DNA of 24,343 bases from an uncultured Prevotellaceae bacterium (GCA_947254205.1 CAMYCE010000025.1:1-24343); one strand, 5' to 3'; positions 5,710 through 15,130 are shown, counted from the first letter of the stretch. Notes: generated by a model not told the origin, from the sequence alone. Numbers and translations: made by a program.

Positions 5710-8499
5710 ATGAATTCTCAGCATATCATTATTAAAGGAGCAAGGGTCAACAACCTCAAAAACGTAGAAGTGGAGATTCCACGCAATCGTTTTGTGGTGA
5801 TTACCGGCCTTTCAGGCTCGGGAAAATCCTCACTTGCATTCGACACCCTCTATGCCGAAGGGCAACGGCGCTATGTAGAGAGTCTGTCGTCTTATGCCCG
5901 ACAATTTTTGGGACGCATGAGCAAGCCCGACTGCGACTTTATAAAAGGATTGCCTCCTGCCATAGCCATTGAGCAAAAGGTAAACACTCGCAACTCGCGA
6001 AGCACAGTGGGCACCTCTACCGAAATCTACGACTACTTGCGACTCTTGTTTGCACGCATAGGCAAAACCCACTCTCCCCTGTCGGGGACATTGGTCAAAA
6101 AGCACACCTCACAAGATGTGCTTGAGGCAATCAACAGCTACCCCGATGGAACAAGATTTGCCATCTTGGCACACATCAAGTTACCGCACGGCAGGACTTT
6201 TGCCCAACAGCTGGATATTCTAATAAAAGGAGGCTACTCTCGACTTGAAAAAGACGGCAACTTTATAGCCATTTCCTCGCTCATTGAATCGCAACAGGAA
6301 TTGCAACAAGACGGCTACCGCCTGCTCATCGACCGCATGGCTGTGTCGCACAGCAAAGAAGACGAAATGCGCATTCTTGACTCGCTATCAACTGCTTTCT
6401 ATGAAGGGCACGACGAGTGTGTGCTGCTGGTGTGGCTTGATGACGGTTCTACTCGCGAGCACGTGTTCTCCAAGCGATTTGAAGCCGATGGCATGAGATT
6501 TCAAGAGCCAAGCGACTTGATGTTTAACTTCAACAACCCCATTGGCGCCTGCCCCACCTGTGAGGGATTTGGCAAGGTGATAGGGGTTGATGAAAACTTG
6601 GTGGTGCCCAACAAGACGCTATCAATTTATGACGATGCTGTGTATTGCTGGCGTGGTCAAGTGATGAATGAATGGAAAAACGACTTTATTCACGCCGCAA
6701 GCAAGCACAACTTCCCTATTCATCGCCCCTATTATCAACTCACTCAGCAGGAAAAAGACATGCTGTGGCATGGCTTTGACTCCTTCACGGGCATTGATGG
6801 CTTTTTTGAATGGGTGAAAACTAAATCCTATTCAATTCAATACCGCGTGATGCTTGCTCGCTATCGCGGTAAGACCACATGCCCCACTTGTCATGGCTCA
6901 CGGCTAAAGGTTGAAGCAAGCTATGTGAATATTGCTGGCAAAACAATAGGAGAACTGGTGCTCATGCCTGTGAGCGACCTGCAAGCGTGGTTTGCCCATC
7001 TTAGTCTCGAGGCCAATGAAGCTCTCATCGCCAAACGCTTGCTCGAAGACATCAACAAACGATTGAGCTACCTCAACGAGGTGGGGCTGGGTTATCTCAC
7101 TCTCGATAGACTTTCGTCAACTCTGTCGGGAGGCGAAAGCCAACGCATCAATTTGGCCACCTCGCTGGGAAGTTCGCTGGTGGGTTCAATTTATATTCTC
7201 GATGAGCCAAGCATCGGGTTGCACTCACGCGACACCAATAGGCTCATTGCAGTGTTGCGCAAGCTCCAAGCCTTGGGCAACACCGTGGTGGTAGTGGAAC
7301 ACGACGAAGAAATTATGAGAGCGGCCGATTACTTGATTGACGTGGGTCCCGAAGCTGGCAGGTTGGGGGGGGAAATCGTGTATCAAGGCGAGATTAAAGA
7401 GCTACACAACTGCAAAGAAAGCTACACAACACAATACTTGACCGGTGCTCTCACAATACCGGTGCCTCGGCATCGAAGGCGATGGAGCAACTACATTGAA
7501 ATAAAAGGTGCCGCCGAGAATAACCTCAAGGGTATTGACGTGAAATTTCCATTGGGAGTCTTGACGGTGGTAACAGGAGTGAGCGGTTCGGGTAAATCGA
7601 CCCTTGTCAACGACATACTATATCGTGCTCTTGCTCGACATCTGGGCGACAACACCGATGCCCCTGGCACTCATGCCGAAATGACAGGCGACTATCACTT
7701 GCTCAACCGAGTTGAAATGGTCGACCAAAATCCTATAGGCAAATCAACCCGTAGCAACCCTGCCACCTACCTCAAAGCCTTCGACGAAATAAGACAACTC
7801 TATGCCCAGCAACAATTGTCGAAACAAATGGGCTATAGCCCGGGGTTCTTTTCGTTTAACGCTGTGGGAGGACGTTGCGAAGATTGCAAAGGCGAGGGCA
7901 CAATTACTGTTGAAATGCAATTTATGGCCGATATTACGCTACAATGCGATTCTTGTCATGGAAAGCGATTTGGGCCCAACGCGTTGGAGGTCGTGTATCG
8001 CGACAAGACCATATCCGACATTCTTGGCATGACCGTTAATCAAGCCATCGAATTCTTTTCACAAGCCAACACCTACAACGAAAAGAAAATCGTGAAGCGA
8101 CTCAAACCTTTGCAAGACGTGGGCTTGGGCTACATCAAGCTGGGGCAATCGTCGTCGACACTATCGGGGGGTGAAAATCAGCGCGTGAAACTGGCCTACT
8201 TCATGAGTGGCGAAAAGAAAGAACACTCCATTTTCATTTTTGACGAACCTTCCACCGGCCTTCATTTTCATGACATCAACACGCTCATGAAATCGTTTAA
8301 CCAGCTCATTGAGCGCGGACACACCGTTATCATCATTGAGCACAACATCGACATCATCAAGTGTGCCGACCATCTGATTGACTTAGGGCCCGAAGGTGGC
8401 GCAGGAGGTGGCAACCTTGTGGCAACGGGCACTCCCGAAGAGGTGGCACAAAACCCCAACAGCTACACAGGACATTTCCTGAAAGAAAAATTAAGTTAA
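5710..8499 (+). CDS. uvrA: Excinuclease ABC subunit A, variant lacking part of the first zinc module
   Basis: UvrA is the dimeric ATPase that finds bulky DNA lesions and loads UvrB in nucleotide excision repair. The 929-residue product has both ABC modules: Walker A GLSGSGKS (33-40), signature LSGGESQR (472-479), Walker B ILDEPSIGL (496-504), then Walker A GVSGSGKST (623-631), a C-terminal zinc module C723xxC726-x19-C746xxC749, signature LSGGENQR and Walker B FIFDEPSTGLH. In the first zinc module the second pair C281xxC284 is present, but the first CxxC is replaced by EADG at 258-261. This fits the second UvrA paralogue that many Bacteroidota carry beside canonical UvrA; that paralogue assignment is inference, and the other copy is not in this window. 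The gene is alone on its transcript and divergent from the YtxH cassette. Confidence 0.94.
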   Translation: MNSQHIIIKGARVNNLKNVEVEIPRNRFVVITGLSGSGKSSLAFDTLYAEGQRRYVESLSSYARQFLGRMSKPDCDFIKGLPPAIAIEQKVNTRNSRSTVGTSTEIYDYLRLLFARIGKTHSPLSGTLVKKHTSQDVLEAINSYPDGTRFAILAHIKLPHGRTFAQQLDILIKGGYSRLEKDGNFIAISSLIESQQELQQDGYRLLIDRMAVSHSKEDEMRILDSLSTAFYEGHDECVLLVWLDDGSTREHVFSKRFEADGMRFQEPSDLMFNFNNPIGACPTCEGFGKVIGVDENLVVPNKTLSIYDDAVYCWRGQVMNEWKNDFIHAASKHNFPIHRPYYQLTQQEKDMLWHGFDSFTGIDGFFEWVKTKSYSIQYRVMLARYRGKTTCPTCHGSRLKVEASYVNIAGKTIGELVLMPVSDLQAWFAHLSLEANEALIAKRLLEDINKRLSYLNEVGLGYLTLDRLSSTLSGGESQRINLATSLGSSLVGSIYILDEPSIGLHSRDTNRLIAVLRKLQALGNTVVVVEHDEEIMRAADYLIDVGPEAGRLGGEIVYQGEIKELHNCKESYTTQYLTGALTIPVPRHRRRWSNYIEIKGAAENNLKGIDVKFPLGVLTVVTGVSGSGKSTLVNDILYRALARHLGDNTDAPGTHAEMTGDYHLLNRVEMVDQNPIGKSTRSNPATYLKAFDEIRQLYAQQQLSKQMGYSPGFFSFNAVGGRCEDCKGEGTITVEMQFMADITLQCDSCHGKRFGPNALEVVYRDKTISDILGMTVNQAIEFFSQANTYNEKKIVKRLKPLQDVGLGYIKLGQSSSTLSGGENQRVKLAYFMSGEKKEHSIFIFDEPSTGLHFHDINTLMKSFNQLIERGHTVIIIEHNIDIIKCADHLIDLGPEGGAGGGNLVATGTPEEVAQNPNSYTGHFLKEKLS

Positions 8500-8602
8500 A
8501 AAAGACTAAACTAAACATGCTTTTCACTCTTTTTTATGTAATATTGCCATGGCATTTTGATGCTATCACACAAAACCAAACATTAAACACAAAAGAATAA
8601 GA

Positions 8603-9076
8603 ATGCAAAAGAAAGTTTTCACCGTGTGCAACACAATGCTATCGCTGGCATTGACAGCATTGGGATTTAGCTCATGTGGCAATGGCGGAGATAGTCCTGT
8701 TGAATATGGTGTGCCCACTGTGAGATTTCATGCAACAGGCAAAGTGACCGATGAGGCAGGCAACCCCATTCCCGGCATTAAAGTCACTTTAATCAACAAG
8801 CAAGGCTTGCGCTATCACCAAATGGGAGGCATGAACGATTCTACCACGACCGATGCACAAGGCAAATTTCGCACACAAGCCATTCACAGCGTGTTTGTCG
8901 ACCTCAAAGAAGTGTGCTTTGAAGATATTGATGGCCCTGCCAACGGAGGCGAATTTGAAGCCGCTACCTTGAGTGCCGAGAAAATGACCTCAAAGCAAAT
9001 TTTGCACGGCAAAGGGCACTGGGACCAAGGCATCCAAGAACTCTCGGGCAATATCACGCTCAAGAAAAAGAAATGA
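8603..9076 (+). CDS. Putative lipoprotein of the rSAM/lipoprotein system
   Basis: The 157-residue product starts with a basic end and hydrophobic helix (MQKKVFTVCNTMLSLALTAL) and a lipobox-like GFSSC with Cys25 as probable lipidation site, followed by GNGGD. A small beta-sandwich of the carboxypeptidase-regulatory/transthyretin type follows at about 41-100 (GKVTDEAGNPIPGIKVTL and TTTDAQGKFR). The C-terminal part has a second cysteine, Cys105, in VCFEDIDGPANGGEF. Its stop overlaps the start of the radical SAM gene (ATGA at 9073-9076), so translation is coupled. Such pairs are known in Bacteroidetes as the rSAM/lipoprotein system, in which the lipoprotein is the suspected substrate; the modification is unknown to me. 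TAATATTG at 8539-8546 is a weak -7 box. Confidence 0.85.
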   Translation: MQKKVFTVCNTMLSLALTALGFSSCGNGGDSPVEYGVPTVRFHATGKVTDEAGNPIPGIKVTLINKQGLRYHQMGGMNDSTTTDAQGKFRTQAIHSVFVDLKEVCFEDIDGPANGGEFEAATLSAEKMTSKQILHGKGHWDQGIQELSGNITLKKKK

Positions 9077-10161
9077 GCCTAAGGAAAAAACTGGCACAAG
9101 AACTTGCCCATAGGCAACAAAACCTCATTATCAAGCAACATGAGTTGCGCCAACTCTTTTGGGAATGCACCTTGCGGTGCAACTTGCACTGCCGGCATTG
9201 TGGTAGCGACTGCAAAACTGCGACCCATGTGCCCGACATGCCCCTCGCCCACTTCTTGCATGTGCTCGATGATGTGGCCACTCGATGCAATCCTCACAAC
9301 GTGTTTGTAGTCATATCGGGAGGCGAACCTCTCATGCGCCCCGATATTGTGGAATGCGGACGGGCTATTCATGACAAAGGTTTCCCATGGGGTATGGTGA
9401 CCAATGCCCTATTTCTCACTTCATCTAAATTATATAGCCTCATCGAGGCTGGCATGCACTCTATCACCATCAGCATCGACGGACTTCAAGAAAATCACAA
9501 CTGGATGCGGGGCAACCCACACAGCTTTGCCATGGTGAGCCAAGCCCTCGACCACATGAGACTGTGCCACGGGCCGGTGTATGACGTGGTGACCTGTGTG
9601 AACGAGCGCAACTATCATGAATTGCCGGCCATTGGCAACTTCTTGATAGAAAAAGGCGTGAAAGCATGGCGCATTTTTTCGATTTTCCCAGTGGGCCGTG
9701 CTGCCCAAGATCCCAAAATGAGGCTCACCGATGCCCACTTCAAAGGAATGATGGACTTTATCAAAGAAACACGACAGCAAGGCAGGATTCATGCCAGTTA
9801 TGGCTGTGAGGGATATTTAGGTGAATATGAAACCGAGGTGCGCGACCATTTCTATTTTTGTGGTGCTGGCGTGACTGTGGGCTCGGTGCTGTGTGACGGC
9901 TCAATATCGGCATGCACCAGCATTCGTGCCAACTACAAGCAAGGCAACGTGTATCAAGACTCATTTATGGACGTGTGGGAAAACCGCTTTGAAAAATTCC
10001 GCGACCGCTCATGGATGCACACAGGCGAGTGTGCCCACTGCAAGCAATTTAAATATTGCAGAGGCAATGGAATGCACCTGCGCGACAACGATGGACAGTT
10101 GCTCATGTGCCATCAAAAACGACTCATTGAGGCCTCCAAAGCCATCAATGAGCCGGTATAA
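9073..10161 (+). CDS. Radical SAM/SPASM enzyme of the rSAM/lipoprotein system
   Basis: The 362-residue product is a radical SAM enzyme. The 4Fe-4S motif C36-x3-C40-x2-C43 (RCNLHCRHCG) is followed by the SAM-binding GGEP at 83-86. The C-terminal SPASM region has further cysteines at 263, 274, 281, then C320xxC323xxxxxC329 and C346, enough for auxiliary Fe-S clusters. SPASM enzymes typically modify ribosomally made peptides or proteins. The start codon overlaps the stop of the lipoprotein gene by the ATGA arrangement, which makes that protein the obvious candidate substrate, either before export or as a co-folding partner. No signal peptide is seen, so the enzyme is cytoplasmic. An anaerobic-sulfatase-maturase role is less likely because no sulfatase is near. 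Confidence 0.92.
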   Translation: MSLRKKLAQELAHRQQNLIIKQHELRQLFWECTLRCNLHCRHCGSDCKTATHVPDMPLAHFLHVLDDVATRCNPHNVFVVISGGEPLMRPDIVECGRAIHDKGFPWGMVTNALFLTSSKLYSLIEAGMHSITISIDGLQENHNWMRGNPHSFAMVSQALDHMRLCHGPVYDVVTCVNERNYHELPAIGNFLIEKGVKAWRIFSIFPVGRAAQDPKMRLTDAHFKGMMDFIKETRQQGRIHASYGCEGYLGEYETEVRDHFYFCGAGVTVGSVLCDGSISACTSIRANYKQGNVYQDSFMDVWENRFEKFRDRSWMHTGECAHCKQFKYCRGNGMHLRDNDGQLLMCHQKRLIEASKAINEPV

Positions 10162-10165
10162 GAGA

Positions 10166-10181
10166 TTTTTTAAACTAAAAA
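10166..10181. terminator. Weak bidirectional terminator candidate between convergent genes
   Basis: TTTTTA-AAC-TAAAAA (10167-10181) is a perfect but AT-only 6-bp hairpin in the 24-base gap between the radical SAM gene and the convergent DUF4293 gene. Its stability is low, so this is a weak call based mainly on position. Confidence 0.3.
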
Positions 10182-10185
10182 CGAT

Positions 10186-10626
10186 TTACCTGATGCGCTC
10201 ACTATCGCTAATGAGTTTCTTGTCGCGAGCAATGCCACGACGAGCAAGGAGCAACATCACCAAAGCACCCACAGGCAAGGCATTGAAAACCGTGAAAGTC
10301 ACAGCTCCAAGCGACATCTGCCCATAGGCAAGCACACCAATCGACACCATCATGGCCACAGCAAGAGCAATGGTGATGCTACACAAGCGCAACTGATTGG
10401 CAAGATTTTTATATTTAAATATTGTGATGAGCGATAGCACAACAATCAAAATATCCATAACCATCAACAAGTAGTTGGGGGCAACTTGATCGGCTATTCC
10501 ACTATACAAAACACCCAAGTTATAGACACCTGCGCCTGTTGCCACAGTAACCGAGGTCGTAAACGCAAAAGCCACCAGCAATGCAGCAGCTACAAATAAA
10601 TAGATCGATTGCAGTCGTTGAAGCAT
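10186..10626 (-). CDS. DUF4293 family membrane protein
   Basis: The 146-residue product begins MLQRLQSIYLFVAAALLVAF and contains four predicted transmembrane segments (about 7-25, 48-67, 78-98 and 105-127). It ends in the charged tail RRGIARDKKLISDSERIR. The QR-Q-YL start, the four-helix layout and the RRGI-D--L--S-RIR ending are the pattern of DUF4293, a Bacteroidetes-restricted family of unknown function. It is convergent with the radical SAM gene and divergent from the TPR gene, so it is likely its own transcript. The location is the inner membrane. Confidence 0.88.
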   Translation of the reverse strand: MLQRLQSIYLFVAAALLVAFAFTTSVTVATGAGVYNLGVLYSGIADQVAPNYLLMVMDILIVVLSLITIFKYKNLANQLRLCSITIALAVAMMVSIGVLAYGQMSLGAVTFTVFNALPVGALVMLLLARRGIARDKKLISDSERIR

Positions 10627-10661
10627 AATCGTGTAAAAAAATATTAGTGTTTAATCTTGTA

Positions 10662-10669
10662 CAAAAATA
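10662..10669 (-). promoter_or_regulatory. Putative promoter -7 box of the DUF4293 gene
   Basis: On the minus strand TATTTTTG matches TAnnTTTG and lies 36 bases upstream of the ATG at 10626. The -33 region is T-rich but has no exact TTTG at ideal spacing. Confidence 0.4.
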
Positions 10670-10723
10670 GCACATTTCTTTGAATTAAAAAGGGGGTTGA
10701 AATTCCTTTTTGCCCAAAAGCAG

Positions 10724-10731
10724 TAAATTTG
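10724..10731 (+). promoter_or_regulatory. Putative promoter -7 box of the TPR gene
   Basis: TAAATTTG matches the -7 consensus. It contains the TTG (10729-10731) that could otherwise be taken as an early start codon for the next gene, which argues for the ATG at 10798 and a leader of about 60 bases. The -33 region is poor. Confidence 0.45.
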
Positions 10732-10797
10732 CATGATATTTGCTATCTTTATGCCAACAATGCCTCAATGCGAGGTTCAACACTCTTGATATTAAAA

Positions 10798-13002
10798 ATG
10801 GAGATTAGAGAAATCAAACAAACAAGTAGCGAAATTAAAATTTTGCTCAAGCAAGAGCGCATTAGCGAAGCTATCGCACGATTCAAGCCAATGCTCAACA
10901 ACATTGTCGACTTGACTTTGCGCGACCGCTACGACCATATCAAAAGCACCTATGGATATATGCTGAAATATTTATCCGATGGCTTTGACGACCCCAAGCG
11001 CGATGATATTGTGCGGCAAGTGTATCACGACATCTACAGCCTGCTCGATGAATGCGTGATGCGACTATCGACAAGCACCTCGACCGAGCTTTTTTATGTG
11101 AGAAGAGCCACGGTAGCATCGCTCTCACTGCAAGAAATTATGCAACAATACATGGCCATGCTCAACAAACTTGAATTGCTCAACAATGTTGAGGAGCAAT
11201 ATCGCAACACAATCGCAATTGCTCAAGTGAAGCAAGATAGCGAGCAACTGAGTGCCAACCTGTTTAACAAAGTGTGGTGCACTGTGCCCATGGGCAGTGA
11301 AGATGCCAACACACTCAAAAACAGCCTCGACGATAACAAGATTCCACAACACTTCAAGGTGCTCATCGTGTCGGCTCTATTCCTGAGTTTAATCAAATTC
11401 TACGACGAAGAAAAACTTAAACTATTGCTTCACATCTACTACAACAACACATCTAATGAAGTGCAACTTAGGTCGCTCACATGTGCTATAATTGTGCTCT
11501 ACCTCAACCGCACCCGAATTGGCAAAACCGGCACGATTAAATCGGCACTCAACTTGGCAGCCGAGAGCCCTCACTTCAGCGACGATGTGTTTGCCATAGT
11601 GAATCGACTCATTCGCACCAAAAACACCGACAACATCACTCGCAAACTCAAAGACGACCTCATGCCCAACATCATGAAGATGAGCCCCGATCTCATGAAC
11701 AAATTCAAAGAAAAAGGGCATAGTGTCGACGCTACCGACCTTGAAGCCAACCCCGAATGGCAAGCATGGCTGGAAAATAGTGGTGTGACACAAAAAATTG
11801 AAGAACTCAACAAAATTCAAACCGAAGGAGGCGATGTGTATATTTCCACATTTGCCAACCTCAAGTCATATCCCTTTTTCAACACAATTTCAAACTGGTT
11901 TTTGCCATTCTACAGCGGGCACACTCAAATATCGACCGATGCAACTGCCAGCGACCTCAAGCTATTTGAACTTATTGAAATGGCCCCCTACTTGTGTGAT
12001 AGCGACAAATACTCACTTGTGTTTTCGATTGCTCGCATTCCCGAAGCTCAACGGCAAGCCATGTCGTCACAATTTGACATGCACAACGCCGACATTAAGG
12101 AATTGAACACAAGCCAACTCAACCCCGATATTAAAAGTAGAGATTTAAGTATCAACTGCTTTGTGCAAGACCTATATCGATTCTTTAAACTATTTTCTCG
12201 ACGAGCCGACTTTGTGAACATTTTTGACACTGCAATGGATTTCACAGCCCTGCCCTATATCGATAGCTACATTGAAGATAAAATGCACCTCACGGTGATA
12301 GCCGAGTTTTATCTGGCTAATGGTTTCTATGACGACGCCATCAAATACTACCAGCTCATGCTCGACCAATTTCAAGATTGCGAAGCACATGTGTATCAAA
12401 AACTGGGTTTTGCCCACCAAAACTTAGGACAACATGCCAAGGCTATTGCCTATTACAAAAAATATGACCTGATACACGACCATGATGTGTGGAACTTGAA
12501 ACACATTGCCACTTGCTATCGTGCTTTGAAAAATTATGAACAAGCACTCCTCTATTTCAAGCGAGCCGAGGCCATATCGCCCAACCAAGCCAACTTGTGC
12601 TTGAGCATTGGTCATTGCCTTTTGTTTCAAGATAATATCGACGAAGCATTGCAGTATTACTACAAGGTTGATTATCTATCGCCCAGCAAGCACAAAGCAT
12701 GGCGGCCTATTGCATGGTGCTCGTTTTTGAGATACGACTATGCCCAAGCACAAAAATACTACGAGAAAATCATGACCGATGACACTGCCACTGTTCAAGA
12801 TCACATGAACTATGCACACCTGCTCTTGTGCAACAAGCAAGTGACCGAGGCCATAGCCCAATACCGTCAAGCACATGAAATGATGAGCAACGACGACTTT
12901 GTGAACCTTTTTGAAGGCGACCGCCAAGAGCTCATTAAAAAGGGACTCAAACACAAATACATCTCACTGGTGAGAGATGCCATATTAAATTCAATCGACT
13001 AA
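10798..13002 (+). CDS. Large tetratricopeptide-repeat protein (unknown function)
   Basis: With the ATG at 10798 the product is 734 residues starting MEIREIKQTSSEIKILL. The first ~500 residues are helical and charged, with no signal peptide or membrane segment and no domain I recognise. From about residue 500 to 700 there is a row of TPR units, for example NGFYDDAIKYYQLMLDQF, LGQHAKAIAYYKKYDLI, LKNYEQALLYFKRAEAISPN, QDNIDEALQYYYKVDYLSPS and YDYAQAQKYYEKI. TPR arrays are protein-binding scaffolds, and a cytoplasmic adaptor role is inferred. An in-frame TTG at 10729 would add 23 residues but lies in a promoter box. dcp follows after 11 bases, so the two share a transcript ending at the terminator at 15093-15130. 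Confidence 0.88.
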   Translation: MEIREIKQTSSEIKILLKQERISEAIARFKPMLNNIVDLTLRDRYDHIKSTYGYMLKYLSDGFDDPKRDDIVRQVYHDIYSLLDECVMRLSTSTSTELFYVRRATVASLSLQEIMQQYMAMLNKLELLNNVEEQYRNTIAIAQVKQDSEQLSANLFNKVWCTVPMGSEDANTLKNSLDDNKIPQHFKVLIVSALFLSLIKFYDEEKLKLLLHIYYNNTSNEVQLRSLTCAIIVLYLNRTRIGKTGTIKSALNLAAESPHFSDDVFAIVNRLIRTKNTDNITRKLKDDLMPNIMKMSPDLMNKFKEKGHSVDATDLEANPEWQAWLENSGVTQKIEELNKIQTEGGDVYISTFANLKSYPFFNTISNWFLPFYSGHTQISTDATASDLKLFELIEMAPYLCDSDKYSLVFSIARIPEAQRQAMSSQFDMHNADIKELNTSQLNPDIKSRDLSINCFVQDLYRFFKLFSRRADFVNIFDTAMDFTALPYIDSYIEDKMHLTVIAEFYLANGFYDDAIKYYQLMLDQFQDCEAHVYQKLGFAHQNLGQHAKAIAYYKKYDLIHDHDVWNLKHIATCYRALKNYEQALLYFKRAEAISPNQANLCLSIGHCLLFQDNIDEALQYYYKVDYLSPSKHKAWRPIAWCSFLRYDYAQAQKYYEKIMTDDTATVQDHMNYAHLLLCNKQVTEAIAQYRQAHEMMSNDDFVNLFEGDRQELIKKGLKHKYISLVRDAILNSID

Positions 13003-13013
13003 ATCATAACACA

Positions 13014-15062
13014 ATGAACAGCAATAATATTTTTTTTGAAGCATTTAAAACAACGCATGGTGCCATACCCTTTGACCACATTGCAACAAGCGACTTTGAG
13101 CCTGCCATAAGGCGAGGCATCGAGGAGCAAAACCAAGAGATTGAAGCAATTGTGAACAATCAAGAACCGCCAACATTTGAAAACACAATTGTGGCACTGG
13201 AAAATTCGGGTGACATGCTGGGGCGCACACTGGGAGTGTTTTATGCCCTGCTATCGGCTCATGCCCACGACGACCTCATTGAGGTGTCCAACACCCTTGC
13301 CCCCCTGCTCTCGAAGCACAGCAACAGCATCACACTCAACGAGCAATTATGGACCAGAGTGAAGCATGTGAAAAACAACTTTGTGCCCCAAGAGCATGAT
13401 CAAGAAGACGAGATGCTGTTGCAACTCACCTTCGACTCCTTTGTGCGCAATGGTGCCTCACTTCAAGGCGAGCATCGTGAAAAATATCGAGAACTCACAC
13501 TGCAACTCACAGAGTTGACACTCAAATTTGAACAAAATGCTTTAAAGGATAACAGCAAGTTTGAACTATGGCTCAACCACGATGACTTAGAGGGACTCCC
13601 CGATAGTGCCATTGAAGCCGCTGCACTTGCAGCCAAGGAAAAAGGCAAAGAGGGGCAATATCTCGTGACTCTCAAATTCCCCAGCTATGTGCCCTTTATG
13701 AAATATTCGGCACGGCGCGACTTGCGAGAACAACTCTATCGAGCCTATAACTCACAATGTTTTCATGGCGAAAACAGCAATATCAACATCATCAAAGACA
13801 TTGCCAACACTCGCCTTGCAATAGCTCAATTATTGGGCTATGAAACCTATGCCCACTATCATCTCAAGAAAATGATGGCACAAGAGCCCGGCAAGGTGTT
13901 TGAAATGCTCAATAGGCTTAAAACTGCCTATGAGCCGGCCTTTCAACAAGAAATGCAGTCGCTCGAAGCCTATGCCACAAAACTTGAAGGCAAGGCAATG
14001 AAAATCATGCCATGGGACTATTCCTATTATGCCAACAAAGAAAAAGACGAGCTATATAAAATCAACGATGAGTTGTTGCGTCCCTACTTTGAATTGAGCC
14101 ACGTGACACAAGGCATTTTTGGACTTGCCACAAGGCTCTATGGCATCACTTTCAAAGAAAACCATGATGCTCAAGTGTTTCATCACGACATGAAAGCCTT
14201 TGATGTTGCCGATCGCGACGGCAGTTTCTTGGGCATGCTCTATGTCGACTTTTTTCCACGCCTCACCAAGCAAAGTGGCGCTTGGATGACCGACTTCAGA
14301 GAACAGCATCACGACCAGCAAGACAACGATATGAGACCTCTCGTGTCGATCACCATGAATTTCACCAAACCCACCGACTCAAAACCCTCATTGCTCACCT
14401 TTGGCGAAGTGCGCACCTTTGCCCACGAGTTTGGTCATGCCCTGCACAGCCTGCTGTCGCAATGCCGCTATGCTTCGCTATCGGGCACCAACGTGTATCG
14501 CGACTTTGTGGAAATGCCCTCGCAATTCAATGAGAACTTCCTGCTCGAGCGCGAATTTCTCGACAGTTTTGCAACCCATTATCTCACAGGCGAGAAAATT
14601 CCGCAAGAGTATATCGATCGCATTGTGGCATCGGCACAATATGGAGCTGCCTATGCTTGCATGCGTCAATTGGGCTTTGGCTTTATCGACATGGCTTGGT
14701 ACACGCTCACAGCTGCCTTCAACGGCAACCCTCAAGAACTTGAATATGAGGCCTTGAAGCAAGCTCAACTCTTTGAGCCGGTTGAAGGGTGCATGATGTC
14801 GACACAATTTGGGCACATCTTTTCGGGAGGCTATGCCGCCGGCTACTATGGCTACAAATGGGCCGAGGTGCTCGATGCCGATGCCTTTGCCAAATTCAAG
14901 CAAGAAGGAGTGTTTAATACCCAAACGGCACAATCGCTGCGCGACAACATCTTGTCGAGAGGAGGCACCGATGCTCCCATGAAACTCTACACCAATTTCA
15001 TGGGGCGGGAGCCACAAATCGATGCCTTGCTGAAACGCGACGGAATAAAAACACAAAAATAA
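13014..15062 (+). CDS. dcp: M3 family metallopeptidase, peptidyl-dipeptidase Dcp
   Basis: Dcp removes C-terminal dipeptides from small peptides, using one zinc ion. The 682-residue product is the usual family length and has the zinc motif HEFGH at residues 471-475, with the third ligand Glu500 in DFVEMPSQF 25 residues later. Other family blocks include FPSYVPFMKYS and GYAAGYYGYKWAEVLDADAF near the C-terminus. There is no signal peptide, so it is cytoplasmic and likely recycles peptides from ATP-dependent proteolysis. Oligopeptidase A is a sister family; the length and the C-terminal block fit Dcp better. It is second in a two-gene unit after the TPR protein and is followed by a clear intrinsic terminator. 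Confidence 0.94.
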   Translation: MNSNNIFFEAFKTTHGAIPFDHIATSDFEPAIRRGIEEQNQEIEAIVNNQEPPTFENTIVALENSGDMLGRTLGVFYALLSAHAHDDLIEVSNTLAPLLSKHSNSITLNEQLWTRVKHVKNNFVPQEHDQEDEMLLQLTFDSFVRNGASLQGEHREKYRELTLQLTELTLKFEQNALKDNSKFELWLNHDDLEGLPDSAIEAAALAAKEKGKEGQYLVTLKFPSYVPFMKYSARRDLREQLYRAYNSQCFHGENSNINIIKDIANTRLAIAQLLGYETYAHYHLKKMMAQEPGKVFEMLNRLKTAYEPAFQQEMQSLEAYATKLEGKAMKIMPWDYSYYANKEKDELYKINDELLRPYFELSHVTQGIFGLATRLYGITFKENHDAQVFHHDMKAFDVADRDGSFLGMLYVDFFPRLTKQSGAWMTDFREQHHDQQDNDMRPLVSITMNFTKPTDSKPSLLTFGEVRTFAHEFGHALHSLLSQCRYASLSGTNVYRDFVEMPSQFNENFLLEREFLDSFATHYLTGEKIPQEYIDRIVASAQYGAAYACMRQLGFGFIDMAWYTLTAAFNGNPQELEYEALKQAQLFEPVEGCMMSTQFGHIFSGGYAAGYYGYKWAEVLDADAFAKFKQEGVFNTQTAQSLRDNILSRGGTDAPMKLYTNFMGREPQIDALLKRDGIKTQK

Positions 15063-15092
15063 ACCACACAACCAACCAATAGAAATTGACCG

Positions 15093-15130
15093 GAGTGGGT
15101 GGCATTTTAACTCATGCCACTCACTCTTTT
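15093..15130 (+). terminator. Intrinsic terminator after dcp
   Basis: GAGTGGGTGGCAT (15093-15105) pairs with ATGCCACTCACTC (15114-15126) along all 13 positions in RNA, with one G-U pair, around an 8-base loop. TTTT follows at 15127-15130. It starts 30 bases after the dcp stop codon. Confidence 0.78.

Noticed and set aside
10729..10797. TTG start adding 23 residues to the TPR protein
   Set aside because: The TTG is part of a -7 box, and the ATG at 10798 starts a more natural sequence.
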